Of a stretch of 64,000 nt of DNA, positions 35,577-46,746 are shown piece by piece (positions within the stretch are counted from its first letter, which is position 1; every line of letters begins with the position of its first letter). Made by a program: the position numbers and the translations under genes. The notes below the pieces were generated by a model that had not been told where the DNA came from, made no database searches, and saw only the letters and a program-made list of their open reading frames with translations. Source of the DNA: Phycomyces blakesleeanus NRRL 1555(-) (taxonomy: Eukaryota; Mucoromycota; Mucoromycetes; Mucorales; Phycomycetaceae); assembly GCF_001638985.1 (NCBI RefSeq), contig NW_017265154.1:124001-188000 (forward strand). Direction: 5' to 3'.

Positions 35577-37163
35577 ATGTCTTCTCAAAACTCTGCTGTT
35601 CACTCTTTTTTCCTTGAAGAACAAAACCCTCACGCTGAAGCTGGCATACTCTCTCCTGTTCTAAGTGAACAAACCTATCGCACATAAGTTGGCAATATTT
35701 CTCATCTCCTTGGTTACACTGCTTTCTTCATCGATGTTGATACCTAAATGGTTTACACCAGTCTTGGTTCCTTGCCTTCCCCGTCCGTTTCTGGTTATGT
35801 TCCTCCTTCTCCCACGTCTACTCCTCCATCGGTTGTTAATGTTAACACTAGTGGCCAGGTCACTATAGAAATGTTGTTGGCTTCTGCTAAGGAAGACCTT
35901 AGCACAAAGAAGAACAACTTTTATGTGGCCTATGCCAACTACATAGCCCTCTCCAGGGTCAACCCCATGTTGGACGCGGCCAGACATGCTTCCTCCATCA
36001 AGAATGAAGCTCAAGAATTGTTTGAGGATGCCCAGACGGCCCTCGAGATACTTGAAAAATCCAACGCTCCTGCTGTTGTTCTTGAAGACAAGAAAAGTAT
36101 GGTAGTTCCTAGCAACTTACCTTTCTTGCAGCTCTGCATTGAGCCCAAGGTGAAGCAAAATCGCGGCGTGTTTGACTCTGTCGATGATTTTTGCCAAGAA
36201 TTCACCATGGTCCTGGAGTCGCATTCCCTATCCTTGGACTCTTGCTGGGAGAGCCTGCTCCCCAAATGCTTGAGCAAGGAGGAAAGATTCTGATTTGAAG
36301 ATAAACTAAAGGGAAAGGCGTACAAGTGGAAGAAAGCAGAAGGACTTCTGCTGGATCACTACAATACTCCTTTCAGAAGATTTCTGAACATGGGTCGTGT
36401 GTGGAAAATGATGCAGAAGAAAGGTGAGTCAGTTCGTGCGTTTGGAGCTAAATTTCAAACAGCTAGGAGACAAGCCTCATTGGAGGATGGCATCCAGATG
36501 GCCTTTTGTTTCTGGTGGAATCTGTGCCCGGAAGTCCAGGAAGCAAGCTTGATTCATCTATCGACCAACTATAGTACAAAATTGCCCTCCAAAGTGGAGG
36601 ACATCATATTGTTGGTTAGTGTTGCCACTAGCAATTACACGGCTCTGCTCAACCAACGTGCAGAGTCTGGCACCCCTGCCAAATGGAAGTCCTTTACAGA
36701 TGCTCATGGTGCCTCTTCCTCGATAAGCCACAAAGGAAAGAAGAGAGCCTTCGTCAGGAACAATGATCCAAAACCCGCCAAGAAGTCTTGGAGTTTCAAG
36801 AAAGCAATCAAAGACAATGTTTGCTTCTCTTGCAAGGGTGTTTGGGAGAAGGGTGACACCTCCCCCAAAAGGGAGAATTATTTGATGAAGGTATCAACAA
36901 TGGCTCTGCATACACCTACTGATAGATCAGCACGTTCCTCTTCTGCTGCTGATGGTTTACCTCTTCTGCTGCTGCTGGTTTCCCTCTTCTGTTGCTGGTG
37001 GGCTCTCTTCTACTGCTGATGGGTTTTTTTCTGCTGGTGATGGTCCATCATTGTCTTGGTCAGAATATTAAGACAATACTAGTGCCCTGGCCAAGATGAC
37101 ACCTGATTGTAAGTACGATCTAAAAGACATGGTTATTAAAAAAGATTTTAAAAACATGAGCAC
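35577..37163 (+). pseudogene. Retroelement gag-like pseudogene, copy 2
   Basis: Starts with ATG at 35577 (MSSQNSAVHSFFLEEQ) and is colinear with copy 1. In-frame stops interrupt it at about 35685 and 35745 and at 36291 (TGA where copy 1 has TGG, in the WFEDRLKGK region). 36390-37019 is open and corresponds to the middle and C-terminal part. The zinc-knuckle is degraded (CFSCKGVWEKGDTSPK, His and last Cys lost) and the tail has a GCTGCT-rich expansion. It carries the N-terminal gag sequence missing from copy 1, so the two help to define each other. It is cut at 37163 by the solo LTR. Confidence 0.85.
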
Positions 37164-37695
37164 TGTTGTAAATGAGTATTGACTACTGCTGTAATTGAGA
37201 ATAAGTCTGAAGGAAATAATATAAGGCCTCAGCTATTCCAGTCAAAGGTGTCTACCAATTACTTTATTATTTAACACACAGGTTTAGCATGCATGATAGT
37301 GATTATATTTCATATGATGATATTACCATAATATGGGATACATCAGTGGATTATTATAAGCATAATTATAACTCATAAACACATTTACTTTCGATATTAA
37401 TACTTCATTGGGACTACACACATTTATATAATTAATCATACATTAATTATCCCAAGATCACGTTGCTCTGATTAAGGCTCAGATAGGATCGATTACCTGA
37501 CCCCAGTCATATAATTTTCCCAATCTAAAACAATATAAATAGCAGTAGTAGTTCAGTGTAGGAACCTCGTCAAACTTTGATACAAAATCTTTCTCAATAA
37601 ACAAAACCTACACAAGTTCTCATGAATCTTCGTTCCTAATTTCAAATCTTGAATTCTTCCTCTTAAAAACTTCTTCAACTTCAACCACCACAACA
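37164..37695 (+). mobile_element. Solo LTR inserted into retroelement copy 2
   Basis: A 532-bp unit starting TGTTGTAAATG and ending CACCACAACA (TG...CA with inverted TGTTGT/ACAACA tips), flanked by the 5-bp duplication AGCAC (37159-37163 and 37696-37700). Removing it restores the sequence found uninterrupted in copy 1 (ATGAGCAC|TAATATTACC). Inside are TATAAATAG near 37535 and AATAAA near 37595, the expected promoter and polyadenylation signals. No internal region remains, so it arose by LTR-LTR recombination. It does not resemble the gag-pol copies, suggesting a different family. Confidence 0.92.
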
Positions 37696-37700
37696 AGCAC

Positions 37701-38105
37701 TAATATTACCTTTTTTTATTCTGCCAAATAATTCTATTAGAACTATCTCCCCATTAGACTGCAGTGCCGCATTCAGTTCAGTGGACAAGATTTTTTGCTC
37801 AAAGAATGGAATAGCCAGTAGTTATATCAATCACATCAATAAAGATTTGTTGAGCTAAAACAATGTTCATAAGTATTTTATTCATTTGGCTGATAGCAAT
37901 ACCCAGATTATAAGAATCGGTACTTGTGTGATCAATGTAACTTGCAATAGTAAGACTATTTAGTGCGAGTTTGAAGTGATGAATTTAACTAATAGTTATG
38001 AGTATGATTTCAGTATTGGTACTGATTATATGTTTTCTCTCGGTATTGGTATTTATGGTTTACCTTTGTCATATAATGATGATGATGATTCAAGTGAGGA
38101 ATATA
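37701..38105 (+). pseudogene. Retroelement protease pseudogene, copy 2
   Basis: Continues copy 2 past the solo LTR. It matches copy 1 from 33937 onward closely at the nucleotide level, but has stop codons (for example GAGCTAAAAC near 37855 and ATTTAGTGCGAG near 37958) and a TGCAGTGCC change over the protease active site. The match ends at 38098 (TCAAGTGAGGA), where sequence jumps to the ATATACTGCAAAAGA segment also found downstream of copy 1, so reverse transcriptase has been deleted. Confidence 0.85.
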
Positions 38106-39777
38106 TACTGCAAAAGACTGTCAACTTGAGAATTTAATATAGTTTTATTAACATTGTTAAATTTTCAAAGAAAATTAAAAATTAAAAACTAAAAATTAGA
38201 TTTTATTTTTTATTGTGATTTCTAATTTGCTTTTTTTTAGCTGTAAAATTACACCAACATCACTTTTCCCTCTGCATTTTACATGTCTTTAATATCATTG
38301 TAAATTATACTCAAAAAAATATTTATATTAAAAGTATTATATTCTTAAATAAAAGTAAATATTTTTTAGATAATACATTTTTTTAGATAAAATCAAATAA
38401 ACTGTATCTTTTTTTTATTTTTATGTAATAAATGTAAATGGAAGAGTAAGTCTTTACACAAACTATTTAAAGTGATATTATTTTGAGCATGTGTCATGAA
38501 GTTATGTGATTTCATATTTTCTGCAGTAATTTTACATGTATTTTTTTTTTGATATAAAGGAGAGGAAAAGAGATTTTTTTAACACACACATTGTGAGATG
38601 TAAATATTTCTAGTTCAATAAAGTTATTTTATTACAGAGTTCTTGTAATTCCAAATATTAATTTTTTCTTTTTTTTTAAAAAAGAAAGAAAAGTATGGTT
38701 TTAATATCTTGTGAAAAATATGTCTTGTCTAGTTACTTGAAGATATATAGACTTTTGGAATAAAGTAGAGAGTAAATATATTAAAAAAAATACTTGTTAC
38801 AATTAGCAGTAAAGTCTATTACTCTGTAAACAGAATCTTTATTTAAACTTGATCGTTTACATTTTCTCAGAAAACACAGTGAACCTTTGATGTTTACAAT
38901 GAACTTGGTAAAAAATAACATACTTGCTATCATTATAATAATATACATTTTTTATCAAATAATTACTGGTGTGGTATTTCAGGTACGAAACAATAGAAAA
39001 ATAAAATATTTGATAATAGAGACATATAGAAATACTTTGAGACTATATATCTGTTATCTTTATTCATAAATAAAAAGTGTCCCTTTTTATAAGAAAACAC
39101 AATCTGCTCTTGTCATTATGTCTTAGTTTCTTAATGTTTTCTTCTTTTACTATATTTGATTATTAGAGTGTATTTACTGCTTAACTAGTATCAGTATTAC
39201 AATTATGACATCAAGTCATAAATTGTACTTCTTTAGCTCTTAACTATTCTTTTCTCTTTTATACTAGAGCTTTAGGACTTCCTACTAAATTAGCTCCATA
39301 TCGATCTGACACAGTTTACCTGGCAGTATGATATAATTATCTTAATAATTTTTAAGATATTATCTACAGTACTAACTGTAATAATTATTGGGCTGATTAC
39401 TTAATCGTTTATATATTTTATACTGACAAGATGATAGCTACTATGCTATCCCAATATGAATATGTTCTTATATGTGATAAATCCAACATCTGAGTGTCTG
39501 GATTACTACAAGTGTTTTCAGCTAGAACTTTTAAATCTCTGTCAAATATAGCAGCTAGATACAATTTAGAACCTTAAAATTTTCATAAAATAAAATAAAA
39601 GAAACTGCTGAGAAAATAACTTTTATCTAAAAGTTCAAACACAGTATAAAAGTTGGGATAAAAGCTACTGCTGAAGATGCTCTCAATATATACTCTTAAA
39701 GGCAAGCAACAGCTCTACAGTGCGTGCGCCTGCCAGCATTTTGATTTTACTGTTTTATTTACATAAATAAACCATCT
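38106..39777. other. Decayed mobile-element and AT-rich spacer
   Basis: Possible LTR remnant near 38560-38640 (GATATAAAGGAG then CAATAAAG). 39220-39700 has the feel of eroded coding DNA with many stops. A transposon-tip-like CTGCTGAAGATGCTC occurs at 39668-39682, roughly the reverse complement of the motif at 11566. A T9A6 palindrome is at 38669. No intact gene. Confidence 0.4.
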
Positions 39778-39851
39778 GGTTTGCTGGTGTAGTTGGTTAT
39801 CACGTATGCCTCACACGCATAAGGTCGCCGGTTCGAACCCGGCGCAAATCA
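39778..39851 (+). tRNA. tRNA-Val (anticodon CAC)
   Basis: Full cloverleaf without intron. Acceptor GGTTTGC pairs with GCAAATC (one G-T pair), D-arm GTGTAGTTGGTTATCAC contains the A-box, the anticodon arm TATGC-CTCACAC-GCATA gives anticodon CAC (reads GTG), and the T-arm GCCGG-TTCGAAC-CCGGC contains the B-box. The discriminator is A at 39851. A T4 run follows directly as Pol III terminator. It borders the transposon graveyard, a common insertion neighbourhood in fungi. Confidence 0.97.
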
Positions 39852-40805
39852 CTTTTGCTCGTGGCGAATCATCTTTAAATATTTAAGTTCCGTTTTAATT
39901 GTCTCCGTTAAGAATTAAAGTCGGTGCTATATTTTTTGGGCTGTGTGTCATTTAGCCTTAACTCAATATCCGAATTTAATACCAGTTTTTTTTTAAAAAA
40001 AGTAAAATAAAATCAGGGTGAGATGTGAAAAGAAGGGGGGTTTCATGATCTCTATAGACAAATATATAGATTGTGGTATATTAATATTGGTGAATTAAAA
40101 TTAATATAAATTTAAGAAAGTAATTGAGCTCTCCCTTTTTTTGTTTTTTTTTTTGTTAATATATATATATAAATAAATAAAAAAAAAGGTAAAATAGTGA
40201 ACAGCAACAATTTTTTTTAAAAATTTTAATGAAATTGATATTTCTGTCCAAGTCAATACTGTGCTAGCTTTTAAAAAGCTAGGTGGTCTGTACCTTTATA
40301 TTCAGAGACAATAAAATCCTCTAATGATAACAAGAATTCAACAAAACAACAATCAATAATAATAACGATAATAATAAAAATAAAAAGAGATACTAGATAG
40401 ATAGCTAAATCTATGATATATGCATTAGTCAGTGTAGTTTAATAAATTTCGTTATTTTATAGATGGTTTTCTTTTTCGTTTCTTACATCATTTGAAATAT
40501 TAAATAAATATACCTCTTTTTCTTTTTTATATATATATATATTATGTGTATATTATAGCTTATTTTTTTTTTGTACTAGCATTTAGAGTTAAAGTTTCAC
40601 AGTATTCTCTTAATCCTGGGACACAAACAGACACGAAGAATAGCATTTTGTGCGCGTATAATTATTTCTTATTTAATTTTTTTTGTAGAATTTATATACA
40701 ACACTTTTTCTGTAATCTTTTTATTTTTATTTTGTATATACATTCAAACATAAAGAATGGGGGAGAGAAATGAGGTCTTTTACAAATTATTTACATTATA
40801 TACTT
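39852..40805. other. Intergenic region between tRNA and ferritin gene end
   Basis: AT-rich, with a T9A7 palindrome at 39986-40001, TA runs near 40158 and 40530 and GATA repeats near 40392. The ferritin 3' UTR is at the right edge. No coding signal. Confidence 0.45.
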
Positions 40806-41459
40806 TTAATGCTCCTTGTTTTTAATCTTGTCATCGTACTGGCGATAAAGACCCTCGGTTTTGATAAGATTTGCAGCGTTTGTATAGATGTCTTCTACCG
40901 CAGACTCCTCTTCCAACTGTTCCTGTACAAACCACTGGAGCAGGTTATCGGATGTCCAGTCTTCTTCTTTGCGGGCCAGAGAGACAAGTTTATGGATCTG
41001 TCGACTGTTTTCTTGCTCGTTTTCCATTGCAAGTTTCCTTTTTTTTTAATTTGTTTTTTTTTTTTAGTATATATACATACATTATTGAATATATTAAACT
41101 AACCATGCTTCTGCTGGATTGGCAAATTCATATTTGTTCTGAGCATCGACTGTCTTGACAAGGGCACCTTTTGCACGACGTTTGATAATGTGATCAAAGA
41201 TTCTGAGGGCATGGGAGCGTTCTTCGTCTGAATGGGTTCTGCACCACTCAGCACTGCCGGGTAGTTCTTGGTCATGGAACCAGAGAGATAGGGAAAGATA
41301 GGCATTTGATGAACTTAGTTCTCGATTGGCTTGTTGGATGAGACCATTGAGCATGGTATCCGAGATATGCATTGCAGTTGTCATTTTTGTTCTGAAGAGT
41401 AGGGGGTTGATGAGGCGAGGAGCTTGTGAGTTAATAAAGAAACGTCTAGTAGAAAGCAT
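40806..41459 (-). CDS. Ferritin, with probable mitochondrial presequence
   Basis: Iron-storage protein that oxidises Fe(II) and packs it in a 24-subunit shell. Exons 41459-41104 and 41037-40806 (acceptor AAAG) give 195 residues. The first about 25 (MLSTRRFFINSQAPRLINPL) are Arg/Ser-rich with no acid residues, like a mitochondrial targeting peptide. The remaining about 170 are a normal ferritin length starting MTTAMHISDTM. Ferroxidase residues sit in the expected places: Glu in NRELSSSNAYL, Glu-Glu and His in SDEERSHALRIFDH, Glu in ENEQENSRQI, and Gln/Glu in QWFVQEQLEEES. It resembles the bacterial FtnA-type more than animal H chains. Ferritins are absent from most Dikarya but known in Mucorales, which supports the organism guess. 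An alternative start at MTTAM would give a cytosolic form. Confidence 0.93.
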
Positions 41460-41485
41460 AACAGAGGTGGGGAAACAAAGCTTGG

Positions 41486-41493
41486 TTTATATA
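41486..41493 (-). promoter_or_regulatory. TATA box of the ferritin gene
   Basis: Minus-strand TATATAAA about 30 bases before the ATG at 41459. At the usual spacing transcription would begin almost at the start codon, so the leader would be very short or the second ATG (MTTAM) might be used in some transcripts. Confidence 0.45.
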
Positions 41494-42563
41494 ACAATTT
41501 TTTCTTTTTGTTTTATTTAAATAGACGATTAGAGATTGGTGGTGATGATGATAGTATTATGTTATGTGGTATGTGGTTATGTTGTATATACAGAAAGACA
41601 TTGATTATTTTTCCCTTTAACAAACATAATGTATATAGACGTACTGTAAGAAATATATACTAAATAATGAAAGTGATGTGTTAATGACGTGAGTTCCATT
41701 GGCCTTTTATATACAAAATATTTATTTATTTTATTTTTGATGCCAGATTATTGTGCTTTTCAAAACCTATAAAGAATAAATTGACGTATTCTGGTTTAAA
41801 ATAAATAAAATTCAAAGCATAAAACATACATATATTAATTTGTTGTATTAAGAAGAAGTATAACTAAGCAAGAAAATAAATAAATAAATAAATAAAGAAA
41901 CGATATGATTCGCCAAAGAAAGTCTATTTTCTTTACAATAGAGTAGAACAGAAATACTAGCATATTTGTATGTTTTTATATAATTGATATATATATATAA
42001 TCTATACATATATGTATCCATACGCACACACGCATATACGCGCGCACGCGTGCATACATATTTATACATGTGATTTGCTCTGTGATCTTGAATATGAAGA
42101 GCAGCAATTGGTACCAATCAATAGAATATAGTTGTTAACTGCTTCTTGTTCACAACTGAAGATAGAAATCAAATCATTCACCTTGCTCACATTGTTCTCA
42201 CCCAATCGGCTCTACTATCTTTTTATCCTATTCTATTTTACTATTATCGTTTTTAGTCTGGTTGAATTAGGTCATTGCACAATATTTAACAAGATAAAAA
42301 AAACAAATCACAGTAAACTAAGAAAGAAAGAAAAGATAAATGAAATTGATCGAAATTCTATTCACAACCTCTCTCTCTCTCTCTTTAAATTTTTTTTCCG
42401 GAGCAACTCTGACCCGACCACCGTTTTAAGCAGCCATCAAAGGGTTCTACACGCACGTGCCACCCGTGGTGTACAAGAAGAGTGTTTTCATATATATGTA
42501 TATAATTTTTTTTATCTTTTATATAGATATAGATAAGTGCTATATTATATTATATATATTAAA

Positions 42564-42599
<36 letters not shown>

Positions 42600-43731
42600 A
42601 AAAAAACTAAAGAAAGAAAGAAAATATACCACTGCTGAATATCTAAATAAATAAAACCAAGGATTTCTCACACTCTTTCTATTGTACAAACCAAAAAGAA
42701 ACAACATACAGCACATATTTATAGCTATAAAGTTCTATATTAGATTGAATTGAATTGAATTGAATATAGAGACCAAAGCCATCACAACAAATAATCATAT
42801 AAAAGATTCACACACTTTCTCTGGCATGGATTAGATAATGGAATTGTATTGGTCAGAAAAAAAAATAGCATTGGCTCTTGGTTTTAGTAATGTCGATTAT
42901 GTGATTATATGACGGTTGATTATTGGTTATTTGACCTGGCAAATCTCTGGTTTGGCTTGGTTTGGTCTGGCCTGGTCTGTTTTGGCTTGGCCTGGCCTGG
43001 CCTGGCCTGGTTTTGTCTGGTCTGGTCTGGTTTGATTCGATTCGATTTGATCTGATTTTTCTTTTCGGGTTGGTTTGGCCTGGTCTGGTTCGATTGTTTC
43101 TTTCATCTCCGCCTTTCTCTCTCTCTCCCCCCCCTGTGCAAGTCATTATCCCATCCTCTTCCAATCCCCCCTTTGATTTGTACTTTCTATACCTCTCCCC
43201 CACATATACACAATACGTCTATAGTATATTCAATACAATCAGTATTATATATAATTTATATCTGTATATTCTTTCTCTTGAATATTAGTCTTATCAGTTT
43301 AAACATGCAATTAAATCTATCGAAAAGACAGACTATAAAGATATATATATTATTATTATATAAAATTCATTCCCGTTTTTGTATAAGGTTTCCCCTCCTT
43401 CCCCTCTTAACTTACCCCCCCCCCCCCCCAAAAAAAAAAAAAAAAAAAAAGAGCAATATACACTATATATATATATATGTATATAAATTTTATTATATAA
43501 AGTCCCTCATAGTTTTTTTTTTCTTTTTGGGTATCACAGTTTTTTTTAAAAAATAAATATATAAAAAAAAAAAGGAAACTGTGACTGGGAAGATCTTTCT
43601 TTTTTATATATATAATTTGAAAAAAAAAAAGACAAAAAAAAACTAAACTTGTCTTCTTTATAACCATTCTTAAAAGACTTTCTCTTGTACTCTACTTCCC
43701 AGAAAGCAACCAATCTATAACCACCATAAAC
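41494..43731. other. Intergenic region between ferritin and cupin-like genes
   Basis: Simple repeats dominate: AAAT (41876-41895), GATA (42567-42598), TTGAA (42753-42765), a CCTGG/TCTGG/TTTGG tract (42945-43105) and a C14 run abutting A19 (about 43416-43450). Purine/pyrimidine-rich DNA ends near the ATG at 43732. Open frames in it are repeat translations. Confidence 0.5.
42945..43105. repeat. Degenerate CCTGG/TCTGG pentamer tract
   Basis: Tandem pentamers of the form YYTGG, drifting to TTGAT at the right and returning to TTTGG/CCTGG. GC-rich relative to all surrounding sequence. On the minus strand it reads as a Gln/Thr/Arg/Pro repeat, but nothing suggests that is used. Confidence 0.8.
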
Positions 43732-44203
43732 ATGCCTGCATCTACAGCCACAGCCACAGCCACAGCCACAGCCACAGCCACAGCTAATGCTTCTGCTCCT
43801 TTGAGCAAGTCTCACTACACAGCCATTCCATCCTTTCCTGCCTGTTTAGGTGGTGAATGGAAGAACATGGTCAAGAAGCCATATCTTAAAGCAACCATGC
43901 GATTTACAATTGGAACAGTACTGGTAAATAATATTATTATTGTAATATATTTTTTTTGTAGTTACTTACGATTTATTGTAGCCACCACATCATTTTCCTT
44001 CTGTATCAAGGATCGAAGTCATTTCTGGATCTATCCAGGTGAACGATCTGCAGAACGGTGAGGCCTATCTGATCGGTCCAGGTCAGGACTGCATGATTCC
44101 TGCTCTGTTGGTTCATGAGGTCCAGTGCATCGAAAACGTCGAATTCGAATTTGCAATGAACCGAGATGATATGGTCATCTACTGGGACCTTGAAGAACGA
44201 TAA
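43732..44203 (+). CDS. Small cupin-like protein with Thr-Ala repeat
   Basis: Exons 43732-43923 and 43982-44203 (58-nt intron, phase 0) give 137 residues. The N-terminus is a pure Thr-Ala repeat from an AGCCAC hexamer array (about 43745-43785). The rest looks like a one-domain cupin: motif-1-like G-TVLPP-HH-FPSVSRIEVISG (His pair and Glu) and motif-2-like G-QDCMIP-x4-H-x3-CIEN, ending MVIYWDLEER. The metal-binding HxHxE/H pattern is only partly canonical (HH rather than HxH), so metal binding and enzyme activity are uncertain. The substrate cannot be told. No signal peptide. The acceptor is TTGTAG at 43979-43981; the later AAG at 44011 would break the frame. Confidence 0.75.
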
Positions 44204-46746
44204 ACAACACTTCTTTGAATGCTAAAGAAAAAAAAAACCAATTTTTTTTTTACTTCATAATCCTTCCTCAAGAAAAACCCAAAGCCAAATTTTACATTTC
44301 CTTTTCTTGATCTGCATTTATACTTCTCTATTCATTTTTTTTTTTTTGCTTTTTTGTTTTTATATTTTATATCTCTTTTCTTTCTACACTTCTTTACCAT
44401 TATCATTCTTTATCATTACTAGTATTATATTTATTTTCTAAAAAAAAATTCCAAAGAAACAACCATCAAGCACTACAGAAGAAAAAAAAATCTCTTTTTT
44501 TTTACAATGATTGTCAATTGTATTTATCTTGTCTATTGTCTACCTCTCTCCTTTATGTTGAAGGTATAGATATAAGAAAACAAAAAAAAAAGAGCTTGTG
44601 TGTGTGTGTATGTGTGTTGTGGATATTTCAATACCTTTTCCTTTCCTTTCCTTTCTTTTAATTTTTATTTTTATTTTTATTATTAATCGGGATTAATAAT
44701 GATTTTATTATAATTTCCTTGGCTTGGGTTGGGATTGGATATGAAGGAAAATAGGACATACAAATGTAACAAGCAACAAGCAAGAAAAGAAGAAGAATTA
44801 AGGAACAAGGAACAAGAGGTAACAGGTAAAGAAGTAAGTTTTTTTTTTTTTTTGGAATTTACAGTCAACTTTGTTGGAAATTCTACTTTATGAATTATAG
44901 ATCAAAAGAAGAAATATATAGATAGCTAAGTTGAAAAGGTTGTGTGATATATGAGACAAGACAGGACAGGACACAGAATTGAAGACCATTTTGGCAACGG
45001 TATCTAGATTATTATTGGTCTTCTTTATGTTTTATTTCTTTCTTTATGACCCACACCCAGTCCAACTGGCCCCACATCCCCCCCAAAAAAGACCCCCTTC
45101 GCCCATATTCACCCCTGTATCCCCTTCTTTTTTTCTTCTTCCTCTTTCACCCGACCCTTTTATATTTTATATTTTATATTTTATATTTTCTTGCGGTCTG
45201 TGAATGTGTAAATGAACTCAATTTGATATATAAAAAGTAGAAGAAGTGTATAGTATAATCTCTATCTATATACTAATTATTGAAAAGGTGAGTCATTTAT
45301 TAAGAGAAGTAAATAATGCATCTAAAATAAACATATTTATAATATAATTTCTTTGAAGATTATCAAATTTTATGCACACAAAAAATAAAAATAAAATTCA
45401 TTTTGAAGGTGAAAAATGCATTGACCAGCACTAGATTTTTTTATTTTATTTTATTTTAGAAAAATAATTTTTAGTTACAAAATGTAGTACTAGAAATTAT
45501 ACATTCAAAAGACAACACTCAAAACAACAAGATTCCCCCCCTCATTTTTGTTTGTTATCAATCTATTACATAATTACTACAATGTGAGTCAGAAAGTAAA
45601 AGTAAAAGTTAAAAAAAAAAAATCAAATTATTCCTTTCTTCCATTTTTATTGTATACATCTTTTTTAGGCTCAAGTATCACAAATCCAAACCTTGCACCC
45701 CTCAAAACAACAACAACAGATAGTCAAATTTATCCAATTAATTGATTGGCTTGAATGAATTGAATGAATTGGCTAATATACCTTATGTTTCTTATGAACA
45801 TCTTGAGCTTATCATTGGTTGATTAACAAATATCTACAATCACAAGCCATTCAATCTTTTACCTTCTTTACTATCGATTGATAATCCTAACATTTTATCT
45901 ATCTATCTATTTTATAACAAAAAAAACAGCCAAAAATTGTTTGTAACCCTCAAAGCACCAATCCATTCTCTTTCTCTTTCTCTTTATATTAATTGTAATA
46001 AATGTGTGTGTGTGTGGGTACTTATTGGTTATTAGAGTACAATGGTTCCTTGAACCCCAACCCGGTCCAAGAATAATAGCTATAGATGATTTGATCTATT
46101 CCCAGTTACAGAAGCACAATAAATAAAAAAAATTATATAACAAATCGATCGATCGAGACCCTTGTGAAATGTATGTATTTATATATATATATTAGAGAAC
46201 TTACAAAGAAACTTATAGTCTGTTAGGAATGGTCTAATATGACGAGAATAAGACAAACCCAAAAAAGAAAGAAACAAAGAAAGGTACCCAAACCATTCAC
46301 GTGAATGCCAACATATTACATTTGAGGACCAATCCATGTAAGAATATAGAAAAAAAAAGAGCACCCAATCTCATATCCTTCTTTTGATTGGTAATGACAT
46401 GTATACATACATACCTGTTTAAAACAAACAGGTCAACACATTCTATTGCTTTACAATTCATTCTACTTCTTCTAGCTTTCCAAGAGAGTTCGTTACACAC
46501 TTTCCATGTCAAATCATACCAAAAAAAAAAAACAAATAGCAAGAAACCTTCTTTTTTTTTTCTATGACGTAAACTTGTATGCATAGAGCGCATCTCTATA
46601 TTGATCTTTCTATCTGTCTATACCTCTCTTTCACTATACATATACATATATACTTCTTTATCTAAACACATTTTCTCTCTCTTTGATATATATAAAATAG
46701 AATATATTTAAACAAAACAAAAACAAAAATTAAATAAATAAAGAGA
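44204..46746. other. Intergenic region, no gene seen
   Basis: About 2.5 kb of AT-rich DNA between two plus-strand genes: poly-T, CCTTT repeats (44636-44656), ATTTT arrays (45163-45190), AAAGT arrays (45597-45612), CGAT (46145-46160) and TA runs (46180-46195). The pyrimidine-rich and ATA-rich stretch at 46600-46740 probably holds the promoter and leader of the Clr2-domain gene. Confidence 0.45.

Noticed and set aside
44014..44019. Use of the AAG at 44009-44011 as exon 2 acceptor of the cupin-like gene
   Set aside because: It shifts the frame and loses the cupin-like motif; the TTGTAG at 43979-43981 keeps it.
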